Part shown: positions 55,246 to 64,000 of the stretch, in pieces
Layout: the number at the start of each line of letters is the position of its first letter
How positions within the stretch are numbered: position 1 is the stretch's first letter
DNA from: Dama dama
Lineage: Eukaryota > Chordata > Mammalia > Artiodactyla > Cervidae
Length of the DNA: 64,000 nucleotides
Direction: 5' to 3'
Assembly (NCBI RefSeq): GCF_033118175.1
Contig: NC_083696.1
Coordinates: 32,907,001 to 32,971,000 of the forward strand
The notes under the pieces: generated by a model
The model's input: the letters and a program-made list of their open reading frames with translations, nothing else
Told to the model about the DNA's origin: nothing
Databases searched by the model: none
Position numbers and translations under genes: made by a program

Positions 55246-56959
55246 AATTACCTTTCACTGTGATGACAGGACATCAAAACATCTTTTTGAATTATCTTGC
55301 GTAATTCAGCCTGGCACTTTAGGACAAAAAAATATTCTCCAGCTTCATTTCCAAATCAAGGACATCTGTCATCCACCAAGAGACAAATGCTTCAAGAACC
55401 AAGGGGACTTTAAAACAGGTGAAGTCCATCCACCACTGGGGTGTGCTAGGATGCTTCTGTGCTATTCTCTAGGATAATCATATGCTACTCACGATAATAA
55501 TTGTACTTTCCAGATTTCCATTCACAGTCATGAGCAGGACACTTCAATCCCGCAAGCAACTCAGCAGCCACTGCAAATGATGGCTTTCAACTGCATTTTC
55601 AATCATAGGCCTAAACAAAGTCTTTGTTATAAGCTATCAAGTAAAAACTCACAGAAGGAAACTTTGCTCAAAATGTCCATTTTCACACTCCTGCGAAACT
55701 GTGGTCCTCTCAGTTAGAAGCCCTGGGACTGCTGGAGAAGGCTGTGTTGAACCACAGCCAGCCACCAAAGCCACGGGCTGGCCAAGGACACTTTCCCACT
55801 CCCCTCAGGAGGTAAAATGGCCTTTTGATGCCAAAACTGTGAGCTCTGGTTGGTGACACCACTGACTGCGAAGAGGGATTCAGGGATTTCACACCCATGA
55901 TGGAAGACATCTGAAAACCATTCCATGACTTCAGTTCCAATTCCAGAACCACACACACAGAAAAAATTGCAACTCTAGATCCAGAGTTGCCTCTGAGATG
56001 TTGCTCATTTCCTCCCATCTAGCATCTTCCAGCAGTAGCTAAATGAACCAAACCCTAACTAAATTTAACTTAATTGCACCTAAATTACAGTCACAAAGCC
56101 CCTTCAGAGATTCAGTCAATTTCTTGAGGGAGAAAGTAAATGTTTTAGTATATAATTATAAACTTAATTAACATAAAATAAATTAATTAGGGACTTGCGC
56201 TCGTACTGAACACCATAGTTTAGCTGTTTATGGTTGTATTTTCCAAGAAAAGCTAAACCTGGAGAAGAGGGCAAACATGTTTTAACTAATTCCATCTCAC
56301 CTCTCTGAACCCCCAACTGAACTGTCAGATTACTAGTTTATACATGGCATCTAAAATTCTACAGAACTCAAGTGGAGAGAGCTTACTTGTTCCTCTCTAG
56401 GAAAAAAAAAAATTCCCACCCTAAACCATCATAGCTCCACTAGTTCCGAGCTGGCAGTTCACTGAAATAACAGATGATTATTCAAAGCAGAGTTCTCCGT
56501 CCCAGAGTATAATGACAAAAACTCACCTAGAGCCGAAATAACCATCTGCCACAGATTTTTCCACATGGTTTGTTTGCTTGTTTGTTTTTTTTTTTTTAAT
56601 TCTGAGAAAGAATTAAAAAATGGCTTTGGCAAAGAAAGATGATTTCACAAAAATGACCCAGTTTCCAACCCGTGTTGCCTGAACTATTGTCCTAAAATTG
56701 CTTTTATCTGACTAAAGAGAGGAAGAGGCTGAGAAAAGGAACCTTGAGGGTGATCTTGATGGCACAGAGTTAAGTTTTTTGGTAGGTGAAAAAAAGTCTT
56801 GTTCTAATTTTCAAAAGTGTCCATAGTTTCTAGGAACTCCAACCTGCATCTCTCATACTTTTCTCCCTTGACTGCTGTGAAGGTGGAGAATAGCTGCTGT
56901 GCAAAATCTGACCCACAGGGAGGCAGGAAGAAGAGTGGTTGAGAGTAGGATTCTGAAAC
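55246..56959. other. Unique sequence, no gene seen
   Basis: No repeat recognised beyond T and A runs near 56586 and 56402. Overlapping minus-strand frames (55710-56018) have no domain. Confidence 0.4.
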
Positions 56960-57150
56960 TAGGATGTGTTTCAAAGTCACACACAATGATGGTATGGCTT
57001 TGGGGAGAGGCTGCCTCGTTCACTCATCAGTAAAATGGAACTAATGATGGTATTTAATGTGGGGTTCCTGTGCAGATTAGATAAGTTAATATATATCAAG
57101 TGCTCAGAAGAGGGTGTGACGAATGATACACATTCAATAAATATTAGATA
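56960..57150 (+). repeat. MIR SINE fragment
   Basis: 'cactcatcagtaaaatggaac', 'gcagattagataagttaat' and 'aagtgctcagaagagggtg', 'cattcaataaatattag' are in MIR order. Confidence 0.7.
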
Positions 57151-57734
57151 TTTCTGCACTCCAGCTCTTAGCATTTGTCCCTTTGAACCAGAGAATGTGC
57201 TTTGTTCAAATCGAGTTGTGAATGTTTACTAACACAGACCTAATATGCTGGGCCTTCTGGCCAACACATGCACCAAGTGGAAAAGACAGCCTGGTACTGA
57301 TATTGTTAACAAAAGGAATCCCCGTGTTCTAGATAAGAAGTGATCTGTGTGGTCACAGAATCAGAGAACTGAGTGAAGAAAGGACACTCAGAGACCCTGT
57401 AGCCCCTGCACCCTAGTGTCCCCAAGTCACCTCAAAGGCACAGAGCCAGCGAAGCGCAAACTCAGGTGCTGGCTACAGACACAGACCTGGAACAAAATGT
57501 CAACGTGGTGCCAAAGACAGAAATAGAACCAGGTTGTTGTTGTTGTATTTTTTTTTTTAATTTTAAAATAAATATCCCCATGCCCCAATGGATCTTGTCA
57601 GAGAGTTTTGAATGCATTTCTGCTAAATCACCTATTTAGCTTACTTTATTTTTATCTAAACATTAAATTGATTTCCACATGGAAGGGAAGTGGAACCCAA
57701 TCACTGTGTTCAGCTATCACAGAATCACCCATGA
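57151..57734. other. Unique sequence, no gene seen
   Basis: A short 'gttgttgttgttgta' plus T-run lies near 57535. Otherwise nothing recognised. Confidence 0.4.
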
Positions 57735-57965
57735 CCAGTGATGGTCACATGTTTTCTGTGAAGAGCCAAATAGTAAATATTTTCAACTCTGTGGGACATA
57801 GTCTCTGTTACAACTAGCATGTCACTCCACTGCTGTAACGTGAAATCAGTCATGAGATATGTGAAGGAATGAATTGCCTCTGTTCCAATAAAACTTTATT
57901 TATAAAAGATAGATGATAAGTTTCACCTGACCCACAGGCCATGGTTTGCAGATCTTTGATTAATG
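57735..57965 (+). mobile_element. Old DNA-transposon-like repeat, copy A
   Basis: 'ttttctgtgaagagccaaat', 'gggacatagtctctgttaca', 'aataaaactttatttataaa' and 'catggtttgcagatc' form a recognisable eutherian repeat, probably a non-autonomous hAT-type DNA element; the exact name escapes me. A second copy lies at 61130-61335. Confidence 0.7.
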
Positions 57966-58902
57966 CAACCATTGCCTTATATTGCTTTTACCTTAGTTCC
58001 TTTACCTTTGCCACCTTAAGTTTCCTCCTTAAATGAACTTTCATACTATTCCAATATTCTTACTATGATATGATTGATATGCAGTAGAATCTAATTTATG
58101 GTATACTAGAAAGAAAAGCCAACATGAATTTATGAAAACTCTAAATTATGAAATATGTTTAAAGAAATGCAGCTTTATTACTTTCATATATATACAGGAA
58201 TTGAAATTAAGCCAATAAAGCATTTCCAGCATGTTTTGGCAAGTAGGGGGTAATTCAGCCTTACCCTAAAGAAAAGAAAAACTTAAATTTATATAATTCA
58301 TCAACTATTTTCATGAGATTTCTTCTAAAGGGCTTAAAAAGTTTGTTCCCTAAGACAGTGGACTATGATTCCTACTACCCTGTCTTATTCCACGATTAGA
58401 CTATTGTCTGATTTGGTGATTCTTTTGTTCACAGAAGATGCCCAAATACTCCACCAAAACCAATTTCTCACTAAATTAATGATCTGAATCAGCCAGAGTT
58501 TTTGAACTGTCAGAAAAACTAAATAAATTGTAATCCTATGACATCATAGACTGTCAGCATCTCTTGAAACAGCTGACCTTTGGTAGATATTGTGGGTTGC
58601 TATTCAAAATCCATCCACAAACCCCTTTTCCCTTGCCTCCCTCTACCTTTGAGGAAGAAAGGCCAATATCATTGATTTTCCAGTCTCCCTTGAAGCTAAG
58701 GGTGGGCATGTGTCATAATCCTGACCATTGAGATAGAGCAAGAAGTCTGGGGCTGGTGGGCGGGGGGGGGGTCCTTCTCTTCTTGAATGAAAAGGTCAAA
58801 CTTCATTGCCTTCTTTCTACCTGGCATATAGATTTGACACGTGGAGGCAACACAGTCACCCTGAAACCACAAGGTCATGAACATGAGAAAAAGGTCTACC
58901 TG
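57966..58902. other. Unique sequence with a possible old repeat
   Basis: 58540-58900 resembles an old dispersed repeat (ccagtctcccttgaagctaag, 'gggcatgtgtcataatcctg'), also faintly recalled at 7830-8090. G10 at 58762-58771. No gene evidence. Confidence 0.35.
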
Positions 58903-59126
58903 ATGCTTCCCAAGTGGTGCTAGTGGTAAAGAACCTGCCTACCAATGCAGGAGACCTAAGATTCAGGTTCGATCCATGGATCAGGAAGATCCTCTGAAGG
59001 AGGACACGGCAACCCATTCCAGTATTCTTGCCTGGAGAATCCCACGTCCAGAGGAGCCTCACAGGCTACACAGTCCATGGGGTCACAAAGAGCTGGACAT
59101 GAGTGGGGTGACTTAGCATGCACACA
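58903..59126 (+). mobile_element. Bov-tA SINE ('tgctagtgg' subtype)
   Basis: Head 'gatgcttcccaagtggtgct', B box 'ggttcgatccatgg', body complete to 'gagtggggtgacttagca'. A short 'aagattcag' insertion lies just before the B box. Confidence 0.95.
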
Positions 59127-60559
59127 AGCTAAGGATAGCAGAAGGAAAAGGTAGAAAGCCAGGGTCCCTGAAGGCTCCATTAGGTCATCATGATAGCTTT
59201 GGATACAGGAATCCTGGTTGTATGAAACAGGCCTCTGTATAAGTGACTGCTTGTGTTTGCTTGACGCATTTCAAGGAAGCTTTGGGCTTATTTCTCTTAT
59301 TCTCAGGGCTGGGGACAGGGAGGGGTGGAGGGTAAGGAGGACTCTAGAGAGCCCTACCTACCACCAAAAAGAAGTGATTGGCTTTCAAGTGACTGTGCTG
59401 CATCTGTGTGACACCTGGAACTCTCTGCAACAAGCTGGGTGAGGAGCCAGGACAAAACTGCCCTAAGGACAGTCACCTGGGGCCCCAGAGAGCCCGAGGG
59501 TGGGGGTAGCCAAACCTCCCCCATGCCTCCAAAGGGGTCACAGAAGGACCCCCAGAGAAGAATGATGCCCTCAGTTACATGATCAAGGAGACAAAGAAAT
59601 TTGGGGCAAGAAAAGGGGTATTCAGAAGAGGAGAACTGAGCAGAGAAAAGATGCAGTGTGAACGTATAACTCAGTGAGCCAGGCACTGCAGAGGAAGCAT
59701 GGGGACTGGCCAGCCATTGGCCGAGTCCCAGGGTTAGGTAGAACTAATAGACCCCCCAGATGTCTGAGGGTATGGGGGCTGAGGAGCCTGCAGCAGCTCT
59801 AGAAAGCGGCTGCCCCTCATGCATCCTCTCTTCTCAGGGCCCCTAAGAGCTGTAAGATGATGCTGTGCTTGACCTGGGCCCATCTGTGTGATGGCCTCAG
59901 GTCCTCCGGGTTTCCCTTGAGCCCAGAGCACTGAGCAAGAACATCCATCAGTACCTGTCACCAAAGAGGACCAGATAAATGACCAAGAGCATCAGGGGGC
60001 ATGAAAGCAGGCAAGGGAGCCCCAGAAGAACCTGGGTGGCCTAATGCTGGAGGCCATGGCAGGCCTCAGAATGTGGGCAGTGAAGAAACCCAGGATGGAA
60101 GACCAGAGGCCAGGAAGATGGTGAGAAAAGTCTATCCCACCCTGTCCTTCAGATCGCTGAACTTCCAGGGTCTACCCGAAATGACAATATAAAGAGGAAA
60201 ATACAGACCATAAGTGATAGTCTCTCCTAACACAGATCTCACGAGACTGTGTGTGTGTCTTCCCTTGTTATCTCACTGACAGTCTGTCTTCTCATCAGAC
60301 ACAGCAAGACGGAAACACGGCAACGAGGGTGAGGTGCCCGTGCTGCAGACCACGATGTGACGAAAAGGAATCCAGTCTACTGAACATCAGATTCAACCCT
60401 CACCCCAGACCCCCCAAGTCCCTCGACAGCCAAGAATTTCCCTCCTCAAATGATACTCACCTCGACCATAACTACACATCTGTGAAAGGCACGGTTTCCT
60501 CACATGTCTGATAGTGTGAGGCACTTCATGAGTACACAAACTAATTTAAAGTGAGCTTT
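59127..60559. other. Moderately GC-rich unique sequence, no gene seen
   Basis: Overlapping frames of up to 110 codons on both strands reflect composition (few AT-rich stops). No domain, promoter or splice evidence. Confidence 0.35.
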
Positions 60560-60640
60560 CTCCTCGTATCAGAGATAAGAAAACCAGGAGGGTAAATAAC
60601 GTGCCCAGTCTCCAACAAACAGTAAAACACAGCTCTATCC
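60560..60640 (-). repeat. MIR SINE scrap
   Basis: 'gataagaaaaccaggagggtaaataa' and 'cagtaaaacacagctct' fit the reverse MIR core. Confidence 0.5.
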
Positions 60641-61129
60641 AACCTCAAAGCGTACCTCATGGTACTGTTTTGGTTTGGCTTTCAACTGGGCTCTGCCATT
60701 TTGTTAGCCCATCTGCATTGCTTTTTTAATCTGTTAACTCTCTCTCCCAAAGAGGAAAGTCAGGAGCCCTCACAGCCTTTGCCCCAACCCAGAAACTGAC
60801 CAGTGGCCCCCATTTGGAGGTGATGCCTCATTCTTATTTCTAGTCAATTTCCCCCAATCTTCTTTCCTGTAATTTGGTATTTTCATAGATGCAATGTCTC
60901 CTTTCTCTGTCTCTCTGTCTGTGTGGTTCTTAGGCACCATCAAATGCTGAAGATGAGGGTTGAAATACTCCTGGATGTAGTCCCAGAGAGACACACATAT
61001 CAACTGTGACTACCAGGCCTCCCCCTCCTTGCCAAACTTGCATCTCTGGACATGAAAAGAAAGCAGCGCGAGCTTGTGTGTAGTCAACTGGATTATCTGA
61101 AAGCTCCCCGGCTTCCACAGCAAGGACTG
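60641..61129. other. Unique sequence, no gene seen
   Basis: Nothing recognised. Confidence 0.4.
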
Positions 61130-61335
61130 GCATGGGTTTTCTGGAAAGGGCCGAGCAGCAAAGGTTCCCAGCTGTACGGTCTACACGGCGTCCCTCTGAG
61201 GCAAGCATGCCACTCTGTTGTTTTAGCAAAAAAGCAGCCATGGAAAATAACACACGGAAGCTGCCATATTCCACTAAAATTTTATTCATAGAAACAGATC
61301 TGGCCCACAGGTGTGCTGATCCCTGTTCTGTAGTC
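61130..61335 (+). mobile_element. Old DNA-transposon-like repeat, copy B
   Basis: 'gttttctggaaagggccgag', 'tgtacggtctacacggcg', 'gcaaaaaagcagccatgga', 'aaaattttattcatagaa' and 'ctggcccacaggtgtgctg' match 57735-57965 in order. This copy retains more CpG-bearing positions. Confidence 0.75.
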
Positions 61336-62129
61336 ATTTCTGTGACCCACACAGCAAGATGGCTAGTTGTCCTCCCTTCCTCTGAAATAGCATGGAAATT
61401 ATTTCACATTAAAATATCTCAACCTGTATAAGTTTACCTATAAGCTGTACCTCAGATGCATTCTGGAGAAAAAAAAAATCAAACTCTTGTTTCATAAAAT
61501 AATCATCTGTGTTTGTGACTGGAGAAGTGAATGCCTCAGGGTGGGCAAATGGTCCTGGAGCCGCTCGGGTCTGTGGGCCACAGCTGGGAGAAGATTCCTG
61601 GCCGTGCTCACCATCCCCAACTTTACCATATGAAAAATTCTGCCTCTCAATTAGCAGTGCAGAAAGAGTAGTACTTTCATTATAACTTATGCTCTGCAAT
61701 TTAGGTCATGCCTACGGCAATCAATAAAACCCTCCACTTAGATTCTCCATGGTTAATTTGATTCCCCCCCACAACCAGCTCTAAACCAGTAGAGTTGTTT
61801 TGTTTTGTTTTTTGCTTTTTTGTTTTTTAAGTTGTTTTCAATTAAACCAATTTGTCACAGACACCTCTGTTCTCGATAGGGTAGTTTCAATGCAATTTCT
61901 TTTTTGTTTTGAAAAGTGGGCAAAATGCATGTGCAAGTGTTAGGTTCCAACTGCTATAGTTTGTGCAAAGAGCTACTGGAAATAGAGAAGAGGTCACACA
62001 CCACACACACACACAGTTGACTTCCTTCATAGTCTGATTGTGCACATTCTGTACACACCTTTGAGTGTGTAGAATGTTAGATCGTGATAGTAGTGCTGAT
62101 GGTGACGATAGCTCCACTTTAATCCATCA
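61336..62129. other. Unique sequence, no gene seen
   Basis: A T/G-rich low-complexity tract (gttttgttttgttttttgc) lies near 61797-61830. Otherwise nothing recognised. Confidence 0.4.
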
Positions 62130-62230
62130 TTGGTACATGACGAACACCCTCACACATGTCATCTCAAATCCTCATGGCAAATCCTCTCCCTGTTTACAGA
62201 AGAGGGAATCGAGGACTAGAGAACTGATAT
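62130..62230 (-). repeat. MIR SINE fragment
   Basis: 'catgtcatctcaaatcctcatgg', 'cctgtttacagaagaggga' and 'cgaggactagagaactga' give reverse MIR order. Confidence 0.65.
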
Positions 62231-62264
62231 AATATCTATTTCACAGGGAGGCTGTGAAACACTG

Positions 62265-62470
62265 AGGTCAAAAGATAGCTCAGGGTTTAAATCTCCTCCA
62301 CCTCACTAATTTGTGATGTTGAGCAACTTTCTTAATCTTGGGCAAGGCTAGGTGTTCTCACTTGTAAACGGTGATAATTACATCTTTCTTAAGACTGTAT
62401 TGAAAGAACCAGATGAGAGAATATCTATAAGCTCCTAGATGGACGGCTTAGCACATGCATTAGTCTGAAC
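62265..62470 (+). repeat. MIR SINE fragment
   Basis: 'gggtttaaatctcctccacc', 'gatgttgagcaactttcttaat', 'cacttgtaaacggtgataatta' and 'gaaccagatgagagaa' give plus MIR order. It lies tail to tail with the MIR at 62130-62230. Confidence 0.75.
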
Positions 62471-64000
62471 CAGAAGAAAAGGGCTCTATTTAACCACATC
62501 CTAGCCTAGGAAAGTGATAATTTCATATGGCTCAAACTGATAACAGCTCAGCAAATGGCAGTATTGTTGTTACTGCTCCAGGACAATAGCAGGTGGCAAA
62601 GAAGGGATTTTAATCTGAATGTGACTGATGATAGAAGCCAGTTCTTTTTTGCTAACCTAGTGATCTTCAGAGAAATACAATGATATTTCTTACAGAGGGG
62701 TCTCTTGATAAACTGAAAATGACATCATGGAACTGGTAAATTATAAGAACATGGATGTTTTTTCAGTTTACTAAAAGCATTTTATGAACAGGGCAAAGCT
62801 ATTTCATAATCAGCTTGGTATATCCAAAACTTGTTTGGAGTATATTAACCAAATGTCAGTTGAATAAAAATGTGAACTGTCTCTCTCCTTTAATGTATGA
62901 AGGTTCATGATCTATTGAAAATTGGGATCTGCCTCATTAAACAGTTATAATTAACTCTGCTCATAATATTCTACAGTGGAATTGCTGTTGTGGTTGATAC
63001 TTAACGCTAGGAGGATAATTCAGCAGCATTTGAAGAAAGAACAATCAGATTTTCTCTTTTCACATTCCATGTTGGGAACTGGGAGCAAACTGAACTTTCT
63101 CTTCCGAGGCTGGGGAATCTTAGGGTAAAGAGACTTCCCTTCCCCTCAAATGCCTGTCTGCTCACTGACAGGTTTAAAAGAAATAACTTCCCATCTGAAA
63201 CTAAACTACTTGTTGTTTTACCATGTTCCCAGTGGTTACATATGTTGAAAGAGTCTAGACATTCTTCAAGCTTGAGTTACTTTTTAGACAATGTCTTTCA
63301 AACTCAGAGACAATTATAAAAGTTTTTTCCATAAAATATGAGATTTTAATCTCCAGGGTGTTGCCTTATAGGATCTTAAGACCCAATCAGAAAGAGGAAA
63401 TTCTCCCCTTATTTTTTTTCTAAATATCGATAAATAAGGAAACATCATTCTTCGGGGCAAAGAATAGAGAGGAAATACCATAGTCAAGAACGCATTTGAA
63501 AATGTTTGCATAGTATTTTCACTGGAAACCACATGTGATCTCTGGAACTTTTCAGGGTGTCTACCCCTGAGGTGTCCACAGTCAGAAAAACTCTCTGGTG
63601 AGAAAGTTTTAAAAGTAACTGTCATCAGCATTGGTTCTGCCTGCCTTTGAGTCTGAATGGAACCAAGGATTGCTTTGGAATGTTGCAGAAGAACGGTCAG
63701 TTATTTGACTCTTTTCGTTTGTTTGTTTTTTCCCTTTTTGGCTGATGGAGACATAAGCAAATATAAGAAAATACTAGGACAAAAGCAGTTAACTCTAAGT
63801 GTTAATATAGATATTCTGGCCAGAATCCTCAAACAATGAGATGACCAAAAGGAACACATCTACTGGACAAATAAGAATCATAGGCCAGGCCCCCCTTTCA
63901 TCTCTTGATCACCATTTGGATGCTGGGTTGTACAACCATCAAAGCCCCCTTCATAAGGTACCAAAAGAGCATCACACTTGCTCTGTTCAGCAGAAGAATA
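62471..64000. other. AT-rich unique sequence, no gene seen
   Basis: No repeat, exon or domain recognised to the end of the window. Confidence 0.4.

Noticed and set aside
1..64000. CRISPR arrays, operons, bacterial or phage genes
   Set aside because: The whole window is mammalian repeat-rich DNA; no regularly spaced direct repeats or dense coding regions are present.

Overview
The window is ruminant (pecoran, most likely bovid) nuclear DNA and looks intergenic or deeply intronic. The diagnosis rests on its transposons: about 17 Bov-tA/Bov-A SINEs, two BovB (RTE) LINE fragments with the ruminant-type ACTGA-repeat tail or YADD reverse transcriptase motif, several 3' ends of the ruminant L1, and two CHR-type cetartiodactyl tRNA-Glu SINEs. 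Older mammalian repeats lie beneath them: L2, MIR, MER5/MER20/MER2-like DNA elements and two MaLR LTRs. Cattle, sheep and goat cannot be told apart by eye.

I found no protein-coding gene, exon, CpG-island promoter, functional RNA gene, CRISPR array or operon that I can support. The longest open frames fall in SINEs, in the BovB reverse transcriptase relic, or in composition-driven frames with no recognisable domain. All repeat names come from remembered consensus patterns, not from a search.

Layout. 1-7 kb: a broken L2, a double-headed Bov-tA, MER20, and two BovB fragments in inverted orientation. 7-17.2 kb: a solo MaLR LTR with its 5-bp target duplication and a nested Bov-A, an L2 split by a very short L1, two L1 3' ends (one split by a Bov-tA), a Bov-A2 dimer and two CHR SINEs. 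17.2-24.9 kb: MIR, L2, MER5-like and Tigger-like fossils, a Bov-tA nested in a MIR, and a tiny poly(A) retro-insert. 24.9-34.9 kb: mostly unique, with one motif-rich stretch near 27 kb, a TG microsatellite and an MLT1A0-like LTR. 34.9-38.9 kb: six Bov-tA copies in 4 kb. 38.9-58.9 kb: almost no young SINE (one Bov-tA), mostly unique sequence and ancient repeats. 58.9-64 kb: one Bov-tA, then old repeats and unique sequence.

No genes act together here. The most informative content is the insertion history (nested elements with readable target-site duplications), a dispersed family I could not name (three copies), and a few repeat-free stretches that could be conserved regulatory elements. I see no evidence for a new biological system.
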